Assembly: GCF_022846615.1 (NCBI RefSeq)
Contig: NZ_AP025637.1
Coordinates: forward strand, 930,001 to 994,000
Source of the DNA: Roseomonas fluvialis
Lineage (GTDB): Bacteria; Pseudomonadota; Alphaproteobacteria; Acetobacterales; Acetobacteraceae
DNA: 64,000 bases
Direction: 5' to 3'
Under the pieces are notes generated by a model. It saw only the letters and a list, made by a program, of their open reading frames with translations. It ran no database searches and was not told the origin of the DNA. Below are positions 16,218 to 26,127 of the stretch, piece by piece; within the stretch, counting starts at the first letter, position 1, and each line of letters begins with the position of its first letter. Made by a program: the position numbers and the translations under genes.

Positions 16218-18713
16218 ATGAAGTTCACGCTGTCCTGGTTGAAGGACCACCTCGACACCGAAGCCGGCGCCGATGAGATCGCCCGCACGCTGAACGCCAT
16301 CGGGCTTGAGGTCGAAGGCATCGAGGATCGCGGCGCAGCGCTGGCATCTTTCCGCATCGCGCGCGTCATCGAGGCGGTGCAGCACCCCAATGCCGACCGC
16401 CTGCGCGCGCTGCGCGTCGATATCGGCGATGGGCGGGAATATTCCGTCGTCTGCGGCGCGCCCAATGCGCGCACCGGGCTGGTCGGCGTGGCCGCGCTGC
16501 CGGGCGAATTCGTCCCGGGCACCGGCATCACGCTGAAGGTCGGCGAGATCCGCGGCGTGAAATCGGAAGCGATGATGCTCTCGATGCGCGAGATGGGTCT
16601 GGGCGACGACCACTCCGGCATCGTGGACTTGCCGGCGGATGCGCCAGTCGGTGAATCCTACGTGCGCTGGGCCGGCATGGATGATCCGGTCATCGAGATC
16701 AGCGTGACGCCCAATCGCGGCGATGCGCTGTCGGTGCGCGGCGTGGCGCGGGATTTGGCGGCGGCGGGGCTGGGCACGCTGAAGCCTTGGTCGGCGCCCG
16801 CCGTGGCCGCGGCGTACAAGTCGCCGCTGAACTGGAAGATCGAGGACCCGCGCGCCTGCCTGTTCGTGCTCGGCCGCGCCGTGCGCGGCGTGAAGAACGG
16901 CCCGTCGCCGAAGTGGCTGCAGGACCGGCTGGTGGCGATCGGGCTGCGCCCGATCAGCACGCTGGTGGACATCACCAACTACTTCACCTTTGACGTCGGC
17001 CGCCCGCTGCATGTCTTCGACGTGGCGAAGGTGAAGGGCAGCGACCTGGTCATGCGCATGGCGCGCGACGGCGAGGAACTGGCCGCGCTGAACGGCAAGA
17101 CCTATGCGCTGACGCCGGAGGACGGCGTGATCGCCGACGAAGGCGGTCCCGAGGCGCTGGGCGGCGTGATCGGCGGCGAGCCCTCCGGCTGCGACGAGAC
17201 CACCACCGAGTGCTTCATCGAATGCGCACTGTTCGACCCGGTGCGCATCGCGCTGTCCGGCCGCCGGCATGACGTGCGGACCGATGCGCGGGCGCGCTTC
17301 GAGCGCGGCCTCGATCCCGCCCTGCTGCCCGATGCGCTGGAAGCGGCCACGCGCATGATCATCGAGTTGTGCGGCGGCGAGGCGAGCGAGGTGTCGATGG
17401 CCGGCGCCGAACCGGCGTGGAAGCGCGATGCCACGCTGCGCTTCGACCGCGTGCGCGACTATGGCGGGCTGGACCTGCCGGCGGATGAGTCGGTGGCGCG
17501 GCTGGAACGCCTCGGCTTCAGCGTGCAGGCGCGCGATACGGCGTCGGTGACGGTTGCTGTGCCGTCCTGGCGCAACGACGTGGCGGGCGACCTGTCGGCC
17601 TATCGCGCCGGTGGCGGCGTGCTGACGCAGTTCGAGGGGCTGGACCCGGCGCGCGCCGCCAAGGCAGCCGACGGCCAGGCTGCGATTGAACCGGAATGCG
17701 ACTTGATCGAGGAAGTGCTGCGCCTCGGTGGCCTCGATGCCGTGCCGGCGGTGTCGCTGCCGGCGCTGGCTGTCATCCCACCGCCGGCCTTCACGGCCAG
17801 GCAGGCGCGGGCGGCCTTGGCGCGGCGTGTGCTGGCGGCGCGTGGCATGCAGGAGAGCGTGACCTTCGCCTTCATGGAAGCGAAGACCGCCGCGCTGTTC
17901 GGCGCCACCCCGGACGCGTTGCGGCTGGTGAACCCGATTGCCGCCGATCTCGACCAGATGCGGCCGACGCCGGTCGCCTCGCTGCTGCTGGCGGCGCAGC
18001 GCAACGCGGCGCGCGGGTTTGGCGACGTGGCGCTGCACGAGCTCGGCGCGGCGTATCGCAACGTGACGCCGGACGGGCAGGCCGCGGTTGCCGCCGGTGT
18101 GCGCCATGGCGCGACGGCGCGGCACTGGGCCGAAGCCTCGCGCGGCTTGGACGCCATGGACGCCAAGGGCGATGCACTCGCAGTGCTGGGCGCGCTGGGT
18201 GTGCCCATGGCGGCCTTGCAGGTCACAACCGACGCGCCGGGCTTCTACCACCCGGGCCGGTCGGGCGTTGTGCGGCAGGGGCCGAAGATCGTGCTGGCGA
18301 CCTTCGGGGAAGTGCATCCGAGCGTGCTGGCCGCACTCGACCTGCCCGGCCCGGCGGTGGCGTTCGAGGTCTTCCTGGATGCCGTGCCGGAACCCAAGCG
18401 CCGCAAGAAGGGCGCGCCCGACCTGCCCTCCTTCCAGCCGCTGCGGCGCGACTTCGCCTTCATCGTGCCGGATGCGGTGGCCGCCGATGCGCTGCTGCGG
18501 GCCGCGCGCGGGGCCGACAAGGCGCTCATCGCCGATGTCGCGCTGTTCGACGTCTATCGCGGCAAGGGCGTGCCCGAGGGGTCGAAGTCGCTCGCCATCC
18601 AGGTGACGATCCAGCCGCGCGAGGCGACGCTGACCGACGTGCAGATCGAGGCGGTGGCCGACCGCATCGTCGCCGCGGTGGCGAAGGCGACGGGCGCGAC
18701 GCTGCGGGCATGA
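16218..18713 (+). CDS. pheT: Phenylalanine-tRNA ligase beta subunit
   Basis: An 831-residue beta subunit. It begins MKFTLSWLKDHL. The OB-fold tRNA-binding domain covers about residues 40-150 (HPNADRLRALRVDIG). The B3/B4 editing domain is near 210-385 (RPISTLVDITNYFTFDVGRPLHVFD), the B5 domain near 400-480, and the C-terminal ferredoxin-fold anticodon-binding domain near 738-831 (FQPLRRDFAFIV). The ATG is four bases after the pheS stop, while an earlier in-frame ATG lies inside pheS. Its TGA overlaps the start of the following MFS gene. Length is normal. Confidence 0.97.
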   Translation: MKFTLSWLKDHLDTEAGADEIARTLNAIGLEVEGIEDRGAALASFRIARVIEAVQHPNADRLRALRVDIGDGREYSVVCGAPNARTGLVGVAALPGEFVPGTGITLKVGEIRGVKSEAMMLSMREMGLGDDHSGIVDLPADAPVGESYVRWAGMDDPVIEISVTPNRGDALSVRGVARDLAAAGLGTLKPWSAPAVAAAYKSPLNWKIEDPRACLFVLGRAVRGVKNGPSPKWLQDRLVAIGLRPISTLVDITNYFTFDVGRPLHVFDVAKVKGSDLVMRMARDGEELAALNGKTYALTPEDGVIADEGGPEALGGVIGGEPSGCDETTTECFIECALFDPVRIALSGRRHDVRTDARARFERGLDPALLPDALEAATRMIIELCGGEASEVSMAGAEPAWKRDATLRFDRVRDYGGLDLPADESVARLERLGFSVQARDTASVTVAVPSWRNDVAGDLSAYRAGGGVLTQFEGLDPARAAKAADGQAAIEPECDLIEEVLRLGGLDAVPAVSLPALAVIPPPAFTARQARAALARRVLAARGMQESVTFAFMEAKTAALFGATPDALRLVNPIAADLDQMRPTPVASLLLAAQRNAARGFGDVALHELGAAYRNVTPDGQAAVAAGVRHGATARHWAEASRGLDAMDAKGDALAVLGALGVPMAALQVTTDAPGFYHPGRSGVVRQGPKIVLATFGEVHPSVLAALDLPGPAVAFEVFLDAVPEPKRRKKGAPDLPSFQPLRRDFAFIVPDAVAADALLRAARGADKALIADVALFDVYRGKGVPEGSKSLAIQVTIQPREATLTDVQIEAVADRIVAAVAKATGATLRA

Positions 18714-19894
18714 TCCCCGCCGCGGGCAGCAAGCGCCGCAACATGGCGCTGCTGGCCGCGGCGATCGTGCTGGTGCTGTCAGTGTGGTTTGCCGGCACGG
18801 TGGCCGTGCCATCGCTGATCGCGCAGGGGCTGGCCACACCCGGGCGCGCGGCCTTGCTGACGGCCTGCGTGCAGTTGGGCTTCGTGGCGGGCACGCTGGT
18901 CAGCGCGGCGCTGTCGCTGGCGGACCGGCTGGATGCCCGAAGGCTGTTCCTGGGCTGCGCCGTGCTGGCGGCCGGCGCCACGCTGGCGCAGGTGCTGGTG
19001 GCACCGGCGGGCGGGGCGGCTCTGGCGTTGCGCTTCGTGGCGGGGGCCGCGATGGCCGGCGTCTATCCGGTGGGGATGAAGCTGGCGGCGTCCTGGGCGA
19101 AGGGCGATCTTGGGCTGTTGATCGGCATCGTGGTGGGCGCGGTCACGCTGGGGTCGGCGCTGCCGCACCTGTTGCCGGGGCTGACCGGGTCGGTCAATTG
19201 GCGCGTGGCCTATGCGGGGGCGGGGGTGCTGGCGCTGCTCGGTGGGTTGCTGGTGCTGCCCTTCCGGGCCGGGCCGCTGCTGGGCGCCCGGCCGCCGTTT
19301 CGCCCGGCGCAGATGCTGGAGGCGTTCCGCAACCGCGGGCTGCGGCTCGCGAATATCGGCTACGTCGGCCACATGTGGGAACTCTATGCCATGTGGGCCT
19401 GGATAGGGGTGTTCCTGGCCAGCGTTCTCGGCAGCCCGGATGTGGGCGCATGGGTGTTCGGCGTGGTGGCGGCGGGAGCGGCGGGCTGCGTATTGGCGGG
19501 GCTTTGGGCGGATCGGTGGAACCGCGCGCGGGTCGCCGCTGTCTGCATGGTGGTGTCGGGCGGCTGCGCGCTGCTGATCGGGCCGGCGTCAGCCTGGCCG
19601 GCGCTGGCGCTGGGCATCGCCTTCGTCTGGGGCTTCTCAGTGGTGGCGGATTCCGCGCAGTTCTCGGCCTGCGTGGTGAGCCTTTCGCCGCCGGACTATG
19701 TCGGCACGATGCTGACGGTGCAGACCTCGATGGGCTTCCTGCTGACCGCGGTGATGATCGCCGTGCTGCCTTGGATGATGGGGTCGCTGGGCATCGGCGC
19801 GGCGTTTGCGCTGCTCGGCATCGGGCCGTTGCTCGGCGCCATCGCCATGTGGCGGCTGGCGCCGATGCTGGATCAGGCGTCGGGACCCAGGTAG
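18710..19894 (+). CDS. MFS transporter
   Basis: A 394-residue membrane protein with about 12 hydrophobic segments in two halves separated by a loop near residue 195 (RAGPLLGARPPFRPAQ). The first half has LADRLDARRLF after helix 2, matching the MFS motif A position (G-x-x-x-D-R-x-G-R-R). GVYPVGMKLAASW and the later LWADRWNRARVA repeat the pattern. The ATG overlaps the pheT stop (ATGA), although the function appears unrelated. The family exports or imports small solutes by secondary transport; the substrate cannot be told. Its last 22 bases overlap the convergent RidA gene. Confidence 0.82.
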   Translation: MIPAAGSKRRNMALLAAAIVLVLSVWFAGTVAVPSLIAQGLATPGRAALLTACVQLGFVAGTLVSAALSLADRLDARRLFLGCAVLAAGATLAQVLVAPAGGAALALRFVAGAAMAGVYPVGMKLAASWAKGDLGLLIGIVVGAVTLGSALPHLLPGLTGSVNWRVAYAGAGVLALLGGLLVLPFRAGPLLGARPPFRPAQMLEAFRNRGLRLANIGYVGHMWELYAMWAWIGVFLASVLGSPDVGAWVFGVVAAGAAGCVLAGLWADRWNRARVAAVCMVVSGGCALLIGPASAWPALALGIAFVWGFSVVADSAQFSACVVSLSPPDYVGTMLTVQTSMGFLLTAVMIAVLPWMMGSLGIGAAFALLGIGPLLGAIAMWRLAPMLDQASGPR

Positions 19895-20262
19895 GCGGTA
19901 GCGTCGATCTCGACCAGGCATTCGGGGGAACCGAGCCCGCTCACGATGCAGGAAACGCGGTGCGGCGGGTTGTCCTTGAAGTTGGCGAAGTAGACCTCGT
20001 TCATCGGCTCCCAATTGGCGCGGTCCGTCACGTAGACGGTGCACTTCACCACGTCGTCCAGCGTGCCGCCGGCTTCCTCGATCAGCATGCGGATGTTGTC
20101 GATCGCCTGCTGGGTCTGCTGGCGCACGTCGCCGACGGCGAACTTCCCCTCCGGGTCGCGGCCGGTGAAGCAGACGAACATGAAACCGCCAGCGATCGTC
20201 GCCTGGGCGAAGGGGCGGGTGGTCTTGAAGACGCGGGGGGAGGAGACGGCGCGTTTCGGCAT
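19873..20262 (-). CDS. RidA (YjgF/YER057c) family protein
   Basis: A 129-residue small trimeric protein that in the family hydrolyses reactive enamines/imines released by PLP enzymes. FTGRDPEGKFAVGDVRQQTQQAIDNI, DVVKCTVYVTD and the C-terminal NPPHRVSCIV...LVEIDATAYL are typical; the Arg in PPHR is at the conserved active-site position. There is no leader. It converges with and overlaps the MFS gene's end by 22 bases and is divergent to the Bug protein gene 113 bases away. Confidence 0.87.
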   Translation of the reverse strand: MPKRAVSSPRVFKTTRPFAQATIAGGFMFVCFTGRDPEGKFAVGDVRQQTQQAIDNIRMLIEEAGGTLDDVVKCTVYVTDRANWEPMNEVYFANFKDNPPHRVSCIVSGLGSPECLVEIDATAYLGPDA

Positions 20263-20375
20263 GGCTGGACCTTGGCTGGAGCGATGGATGGCATCCTAGG
20301 CCGACGGGCCTCGATGGACAGCCCGGCTGGTGCATGTCTTGCTTGCTCCCAAGCGGTCTCTCGGGAACCTGATTC

Positions 20376-21359
20376 ATGATCCTCCGCCGCAGCCTCGCCG
20401 CCCTGCCCCTGCTGGTCGCACCACGCCTGTCGCGCGCGCAATCCGCGCGTCCCATGCGCCTGATCGTGCCGAACCCGCCGGGTGGCCAGTCCGACACCAT
20501 CGCGCGCCTGTATGGCGAGGCGATCCAGGCCACCTCCGGCCAGGCGGTGGTGATCGAGAACCGCAGCGGCGCCAATGGCCTCATTGCCATGGACGTGGTG
20601 GCCAAGGCCGCGCCCGACGGGCTGACGACGGGGCTGTTCAGCATCGCACTGTTCACCTCGCTGCCGGCGATGATGGCGCGCATGCCGCTGGACGTGGATC
20701 GCGACATCACGCCGATCACCTCCGTGGTCACCAGCACGGTGATGTGCGCGGTGACCGACCAGCGCGCGCGCGAACGCGGCTGGGCGGATTTCCGGTCCAT
20801 GATCACCTGGGCGAAGCGGCCGGGGAACGGCCTGACGAACGGCGCGGCGAGCAGCGGCGGTGCCTCGCACCTGCTGGTCGCGACGATCGCGCGGCGTAGC
20901 GGAGCGGACATCACCGTGGTGCCCTACCGCGGTGGCGCGCCGGCGCTGAACGACCTGCTCGGCGGCAGTATCGACATGTGCTTCGACTTCATGCCGGCAC
21001 TGATGCCGCATGTGCAGGCCGGGCGGCTGCGCGCCTTCGCGGTCGGGTCGCGCGACCGCGTGCCCTTCCTGCCGGATGTGCCGGGCATGGGGGATTTCCC
21101 GGACCTCGGCATCGCCGACCTGGACCTGCAATCCTGGAACGTGCTGTCCGGCCCGCCGGGCCTGCCGCCCGACCTGGCGCTTCGCACCGTCGAGACGATC
21201 CGAAGGGCCAATACCTATCCGGGCCTCGAGGACCGGCTGCGCAGCAACGGGCTGCTGCCGCTGGTGCCTGAGGAGCCGGCCGCCGTGCGGGCGCGCATCG
21301 CCGCCGAACGGCCCCGCTGGCGCGAGATGGTCGAGGTTAGCGGGGCGCGGATCGAATAG
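20376..21359 (+). CDS. Bug-family (TTT) periplasmic solute-binding protein
   Basis: A 327-residue tripartite tricarboxylate transporter-type receptor. The signal peptide (RRSLAALPLLVAPRLSRAQS) has a twin-arginine-like start. The mature protein has MRLIVPNPPGGQSDTIARL, the conserved beta strand and loop that grips carboxylates, followed by VVIENRSGANGLIAM, ADITVVPYRGGAPALNDLLGG and PFLPDVPGMGDFPDL, all standard Bug segments. No TctA or TctB membrane genes are nearby, so it is an orphan receptor. Its 3' end overlaps the convergent patatin gene by 23 bases. Confidence 0.88.
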   Translation: MILRRSLAALPLLVAPRLSRAQSARPMRLIVPNPPGGQSDTIARLYGEAIQATSGQAVVIENRSGANGLIAMDVVAKAAPDGLTTGLFSIALFTSLPAMMARMPLDVDRDITPITSVVTSTVMCAVTDQRARERGWADFRSMITWAKRPGNGLTNGAASSGGASHLLVATIARRSGADITVVPYRGGAPALNDLLGGSIDMCFDFMPALMPHVQAGRLRAFAVGSRDRVPFLPDVPGMGDFPDLGIADLDLQSWNVLSGPPGLPPDLALRTVETIRRANTYPGLEDRLRSNGLLPLVPEEPAAVRARIAAERPRWREMVEVSGARIE

Positions 21360-22749
21360 GGCGCGCCACCACGCGCCCCGGCGGCGGTTCGGCCAGGAAA
21401 TCCGCCAGCGGCCGGCTCTCGCGGATCACGCCCTCGCCGGCGGCGACCAGCGCGTCGACATCCTCGCGCGGCAGGGTCAGGCCGGTGGGCACGCGGCGCA
21501 GGCGGTCGCGCAGCGCCGGGTCCCGCACATCGGCCAGCGAGACATGCACCAGGCGCCCGGCGACATCGTCGCAGCGGTGGCCGTCGATGACCGGCGCATG
21601 GGCGCAGCGATTGGCGCGCTGGCGCTCCACCATGCGCTCGACCTCGACCGCCGTGACCGCCAGGGTCTCGAGGTTGTAGTTGTCGATCTGCCCGCCCGAG
21701 ACGGCATCAAGGATCTGCACCACGCCGTTGGCCATGCGCTGGCGGGACAGCGCGGGGTCGGTGGCGGATTGGCCGTCCACGCTTATCATGAGCATCCGGC
21801 GCACCGGCAGCATGGCGGCGGCGAAGCGCGGTTCATCGACGCCGCCCAGCAACGCGAAGTTCACTGTCACGCGCAGTGCCAGGTTGTCCGAGATGCCGCC
21901 ATCCAGCAGGTGCAGCCAGGGCGTGCGTTCGCGGTCGGCCATGCGGGCGACCACCTCGATCACCCGGCGGCGATTGTATTCGGCCAGCATCGGCATGGTC
22001 GCGAGGTTGCCCGGAAGCGGCGCCGCGCAATCCGGCCCGCGATGGTTGGCGAGCGTGATCGGCGTGAACAGCAGCGGAAACCCGTTCGAGGCCGCCACCG
22101 CCCGCGCCAGCGAGAACCGCGACAGGTCCGAACAGATCACGTCGAAGGCATGCGGCAGGAAGGGGAATGGCGATCCGGTCGCGAGGTCGGTGGCGTTGAT
22201 CGACAGGCGCGGGCGGCTGCGCGCCTGCAGGTCGCGGAAGGTGGCGCCGCGGAACATCAGGGCGTCATAGACCTCCGCCATGCGGTCATTGGTGCCGACC
22301 GCCGGGTCCACCAGCCAACCCCATTGCCAGGGCAGCAGGTAGGTCCCCCAGACATAGGCGGCGATGTCGCGATACAGGAATTCGTTCGGGAAGGTGTCGA
22401 AGGATCGGGCGCCGTACAGGGCGTAATGCGTCGCGGTGAAACTGCCGCCGGAGACGCCGGCGACCTGGTCGACCTCCTCCAGCAGGGTCGAGGAGACGCC
22501 GCCCCGGGTGATCGGCACGCCCCGCATGCCGCGCAACGCGCCGTGCCCGAAGGCGGCCGAGCGTTTCCCGCCGCCCGAGAAGGCGACGAAGATCAGCAGG
22601 TCGGACCGGCCGCCGGCGGCATTGACGTCCTCCAGCCCATAGCCGGCGTTGCGGGCGCCCGCGGCCAGCGGGGGGTTGATGGCGCGCTCCATGTCGGTGC
22701 AGCCCAGCAGCGCCAGGACCAGCGCCAGGGCGCCAAGATGCTTTGACAT
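21337..22749 (-). CDS. Patatin-like phospholipase lipoprotein
   Basis: A 470-residue protein with a lipoprotein-like signal ([13 protein letters not shown], Cys17). The catalytic dyad of patatin-type acyl hydrolases is visible: GVSGGSF (Gly-x-Ser-Gly-Gly nucleophile elbow, about residue 99) and [11 protein letters not shown] (Asp, about residue 255). The oxyanion region is [16 protein letters not shown]. It probably acts on membrane phospholipids or acyl esters from the outer envelope. The preferred start is the ATG at 22749, which begins the signal peptide; it is divergent from lepA by 73 bases. Confidence 0.85.
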   Translation of the reverse strand: MSKHLGALALVLALLGCTDMERAINPPLAAGARNAGYGLEDVNAAGGRSDLLIFVAFSGGGKRSAAFGHGALRGMRGVPITRGGVSSTLLEEVDQVAGVSGGSFTATHYALYGARSFDTFPNEFLYRDIAAYVWGTYLLPWQWGWLVDPAVGTNDRMAEVYDALMFRGATFRDLQARSRPRLSINATDLATGSPFPFLPHAFDVICSDLSRFSLARAVAASNGFPLLFTPITLANHRGPDCAAPLPGNLATMPMLAEYNRRRVIEVVARMADRERTPWLHLLDGGISDNLALRVTVNFALLGGVDEPRFAAAMLPVRRMLMISVDGQSATDPALSRQRMANGVVQILDAVSGGQIDNYNLETLAVTAVEVERMVERQRANRCAHAPVIDGHRCDDVAGRLVHVSLADVRDPALRDRLRRVPTGLTLPREDVDALVAAGEGVIRESRPLADFLAEPPPGRVVARPIRSAPR

Positions 22750-22822
22750 GCGCCCGGTCTGCCCTATGTCCCGGGGCAGACCACGGGGCCTGCCCCTGCC
22801 ATCGTCCCGTCTCCGGATTCCC

Positions 22823-24628
22823 ATGACCGACACCCCGCTCGACCGCATCCGCAATTTCTCGATCATCGCCCATATCGACCATGGGAAATCGACGCTCGCC
22901 GACCGCCTGATCCAGCAGACCGGGGCGTTGACCGCCCGCGAGATGAAGGAACAGGTGCTCGACAACATGGAGATCGAGCGCGAGCGCGGCATCACCATCA
23001 AGGCGCAGACCGTGCGCCTCACCTACCCGGCGAAGGACGGCAAGGTCTATATCCTGAACCTGATGGACACGCCGGGGCACGTGGACTTCGCGTATGAGGT
23101 GAGCCGCTCGCTCGCGGCCTGCGAGGGGTCGCTGCTGGTGGTCGATGCCTCCCAGGGGGTCGAGGCGCAGACACTGGCGAATGTGTACCAGGCGATCGAT
23201 GCGGGGCATGAGATCGTGCCCGTGCTGAACAAGATCGACCTGCCGGCGGCCGAGCCCGCGCGGGTGAAGCAGCAGATCGAGGATGTGATCGGGCTCGACA
23301 CCTCCGACGCGGTCGAGATCAGCGCCAAGACGGGCCTCAACATCGAGGGCGTGCTGGAGGCGATCGTCACGCGCCTGCCGCCGCCGACCGGCGATGCGAA
23401 TGCCACGACCACGGCGCTGCTGGTGGATAGCTGGTACGACGCTTACCTGGGTGTGATCATCCTGGTGCGGGTGAAGGACGGTCACCTGCGCAAGGGCCAG
23501 CGCATCCGCATGATGTCGTCGGGGTCGGTGCACACCATCGAACAGGTCGGCGTGTTCGCGCCGAAGCTCACGCCGACCGACAGCCTCGGGCCCGGCGAGA
23601 TGGGCTACCTGACCGCCGCCATCAAGACTGTGGCGGATACCAATGTGGGTGACACGATCACCGACGACCGCAACCCGGCGACCGAGGCGCTGCCCGGCTT
23701 CAAGCCGTCGATTCCCGTGGTGTGGTGCGGGCTGTTCCCGGTCGATGCCGACGACTTCGAGAAGCTGCGCGAATCGCTCGGCAAGCTGCGGCTGAACGAT
23801 GCGTCCTTCCACTTCGAGACCGAGACCTCGGCCGCGCTGGGTTTCGGCTTCCGCTGCGGGTTCCTGGGGCTGCTGCACCTGGAGATCATCCAGGAGCGGC
23901 TATCGCGGGAATTCGACCTCGACCTGATCGCGACGGCGCCGTCGGTTGTCTACAAGATCCACAAGACGAATGGCGAGAGCTTCGAACTGCACAACCCGGC
24001 CGACTTCCCCGATGGCTCCGTGATCGACCACATCGAGGAACCGTGGATCAAGGCGACCATCATGCTGCCGGACGACTACCTCGGCCCGGTGCTGACGCTG
24101 TGTAACGACCGTCGCGGGCAACAGGTGGAGCTGACCTATGTCGGCGCGCGCGCGATGCTGGTGTACCGGCTGCCGTTGAACGAGGTGGTGTTCGACTTCT
24201 ACGATCGGCTGAAGTCGGTGTCGCGCGGCTATGCCAGTTTCGACTACCAGATGGATGGGTACGAGGAAGGCGACCTGGTCCGCATCTCGATCCTGGTGAA
24301 TGCCGAGCCGGTGGATGCGCTGTCCTTCATGGCGCATCGCGCGCAGGCCGAACGCCGCGGGCGGCAGATCTGCGAGAAGCTGAAGGACCTGATCCCGCGC
24401 CAGCTGTTCAAGATCCCGATCCAGGCGGCGATCGGCGGGCGGGTGATTGCGCGCGAGACCATTTCCGCCCTGTCGAAGGATGTGACCGCCAAGTGCTATG
24501 GCGGCGACATCTCGCGCAAGCGCAAGCTTCTGGAGAAGCAGAAGGAAGGCAAGAAGCGCATGCGGCAGTTCGGCAAGGTCGAAATTCCGCAGAGCGCCTT
24601 CATTGCGGCGCTGAAGATGGATGCCTGA
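22823..24628 (+). CDS. lepA: Elongation factor 4 (LepA)
   Basis: A 601-residue ribosome-associated translational GTPase. G-domain motifs are [14 protein letters not shown] (P-loop, near residue 18), the RGITIKA switch, DTPGHVDF near 84 and NKIDLP near 138. EF-G-like domains II, III and V follow, and the LepA-specific C-terminal domain holds [32 protein letters not shown] sequence near the end. Length is exactly in the family range. The ATG begins [19 protein letters not shown], so upstream in-frame codons were discarded. Confidence 0.98.
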   Translation: MTDTPLDRIRNFSIIAHIDHGKSTLADRLIQQTGALTAREMKEQVLDNMEIERERGITIKAQTVRLTYPAKDGKVYILNLMDTPGHVDFAYEVSRSLAACEGSLLVVDASQGVEAQTLANVYQAIDAGHEIVPVLNKIDLPAAEPARVKQQIEDVIGLDTSDAVEISAKTGLNIEGVLEAIVTRLPPPTGDANATTTALLVDSWYDAYLGVIILVRVKDGHLRKGQRIRMMSSGSVHTIEQVGVFAPKLTPTDSLGPGEMGYLTAAIKTVADTNVGDTITDDRNPATEALPGFKPSIPVVWCGLFPVDADDFEKLRESLGKLRLNDASFHFETETSAALGFGFRCGFLGLLHLEIIQERLSREFDLDLIATAPSVVYKIHKTNGESFELHNPADFPDGSVIDHIEEPWIKATIMLPDDYLGPVLTLCNDRRGQQVELTYVGARAMLVYRLPLNEVVFDFYDRLKSVSRGYASFDYQMDGYEEGDLVRISILVNAEPVDALSFMAHRAQAERRGRQICEKLKDLIPRQLFKIPIQAAIGGRVIARETISALSKDVTAKCYGGDISRKRKLLEKQKEGKKRMRQFGKVEIPQSAFIAALKMDA

Positions 24629-24785
24629 ACCCGCCGCGACTTCGCGTGCATGACGGCGTGACAGGACAACCGGCTGGCGGGCGCAGTCGAGGCGCACGCC
24701 GCCGGGGGATTGACTTTCGGTGGTTCGACCCTGATGTGCGCGCTGCGCCGGCCCACGGTTTCGCGGCCGCCTCGGAGGAACGTCA

Positions 24786-25775
24786 ATGTCGCTCATCACC
24801 CGCCGTATCTTCATGGCCGCGAGCGCGGCCTCGACCGCGACGCTCGCGGCACCCGCCCTGGCCCAGGCGAATTTCCCGTCGCGGCCGGTGAGCATGGTCA
24901 TTCCCTTCGCCGCCGGGGGGCCGACGGATACCGTGGGACGCCTGATCGCGCAGGCGATGAGCACCGACCTGGGCCAGCCCGTGGTGGTCGAGAACGTCGG
25001 CGGCGCCGGCGGCACGTTGGGCGCGCAGCGCGTGGCGAATGCGCGCCCGGACGGGCACACCGTGCTGCTGCACCACATCGGCATGGCGACCATCCCGACG
25101 CTGTATCGCCGCCTTGCCTATGACGCCATCAACGGCTTCGAGACGATCGGCCTCGTGACTGAGGTGCCGATGACGCTGATCGCGCGCCGCAACATCGAGG
25201 CGACCAACTTGGCCGAGCTTGTGGCGCTGATCCGCCAGCGGGGCGAGGCGCTGAACTACGCCAATGCCGGGATCGGCGCCGCCAGCCACCTGTGCGGGCT
25301 GCTTCTGATGAAGGCCGTGGATACGCGCATGACCACCGTGCCCTACCGCGGCACGGGCCCGGCGATGAACGACATCGTGGCCGGCACGGTCGACCTGATG
25401 TGCGACCAGACCACGAACACGACCGAGCAGATCCGCGCCGGCACGGTGCGTGCCTTCGCGGTGACGACACCTGAGCGGATCGGCGCGCTGCCGGACCTGC
25501 CGACCGCCGCGCAGGCGGGCCTGCCGGGCTTCGAGGTGAGCGTGTGGCACGGGCTGTACGCGCCACGCGCCACGCCGGCGCCGATCGTCGCACGGCTGAA
25601 CCAGGCGCTTGTGAAGGCGCTGCAGGATGAGGGAATCGCGCGTCGCTTCGCCGACCTGGGCACCGCGCCGGTGCCGGTGGCGCGCGCGACCCCGCAGGCG
25701 CATCGCGAATTCTGGCAGGCGGACATCGCGAAGTGGCGGCCGCTGATCCAGGCGGCTGGTCAGTTCGCGGATTGA
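24786..25775 (+). CDS. Bug-family (TTT) periplasmic solute-binding protein
   Basis: A 329-residue receptor. The leader (ITRRIFMAASAASTATLAAPALAQA) has twin arginines and looks Tat-like. PVSMVIPFAAGGPTDTVGRLIAQ, VVVENVGGAGGTLGA, MTTVPYRGTGPAMNDIVAG and RIGALPDLPTAAQAGLPGFE are typical Bug segments. The fold binds carboxylated substrates; no membrane partner is adjacent. A GGAGGA-like site precedes the ATG. It is separated from lepA by 157 bases and followed by tRNA-Ser. Confidence 0.88.
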   Translation: MSLITRRIFMAASAASTATLAAPALAQANFPSRPVSMVIPFAAGGPTDTVGRLIAQAMSTDLGQPVVVENVGGAGGTLGAQRVANARPDGHTVLLHHIGMATIPTLYRRLAYDAINGFETIGLVTEVPMTLIARRNIEATNLAELVALIRQRGEALNYANAGIGAASHLCGLLLMKAVDTRMTTVPYRGTGPAMNDIVAGTVDLMCDQTTNTTEQIRAGTVRAFAVTTPERIGALPDLPTAAQAGLPGFEVSVWHGLYAPRATPAPIVARLNQALVKALQDEGIARRFADLGTAPVPVARATPQAHREFWQADIAKWRPLIQAAGQFAD

Positions 25776-25799
25776 TGAGTGCTGGGGCCTGGCCGCGGG

Positions 25800-25828
25800 T
25801 TGCGCGGCGGCCGGGCCCTGACTATGTT
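25800..25828 (+). promoter_or_regulatory. Putative tRNA-Ser promoter
   Basis: TTGCGC (25800-25805) and TATGTT (25823-25828) are 17 bases apart, and the -10 ends 11 bases before the mature tRNA 5' end. The arrangement resembles the rpmI promoter candidate at 14186, also TTGCGn with 17-base spacing. Confidence 0.5.
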
Positions 25829-25839
25829 CCGCGCCCTCC

Positions 25840-25930
25840 GGACAGGTGGCCGAGCGGTCGAAGGCGCGCGCCTGGAAAGTGCGTATACGTCAAAAGCGTA
25901 TCGAGGGTTCGAATCCCTCCCTGTCCGCCA
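25840..25930 (+). tRNA. tRNA-Ser (GGA)
   Basis: A class II tRNA of 91 bases with an encoded CCA. The acceptor stem pairs GGACAGG with CCTGTCC. The anticodon loop CTGGAAA (25872-25878) carries GGA at 25874-25876. A long variable arm (GCGTATACGTCAAAAGCGTATC-like hairpin, split here) and the T-loop GTTCGAATC identify it as serine tRNA. Confidence 0.97.
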
Positions 25931-26127
25931 GTTCCCATACGAGCCGTGCTCTCCGCCTGACCGAACGCCCTGCTGAGCGTCGGTTTCCGTGTGCTGTCCG
26001 GGGCAATCCTTTTGACCGGCCCGGAGCAGAGACGACGGAGCATCGCGCCTCTAACGTCGTCTGTTGCCGGCGACGCTCTCGATCGCACTGCTAACGCGAC
26101 CCGCACCGAAACCGCAGCCCCCGCCCA

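Noticed and set aside
16104..18839. A reverse-strand open frame of about 910 codons opposite pheT
   Set aside because: The composition is the typical Arg/His/Gln-rich antisense of a GC-rich gene, and pheT on the other strand is complete.
24710..24738. TTGACT at 24710 as a promoter for the second Bug gene
   Set aside because: The sequence 17 bases downstream (GATGTG) is too far from a -10 element to support the call.
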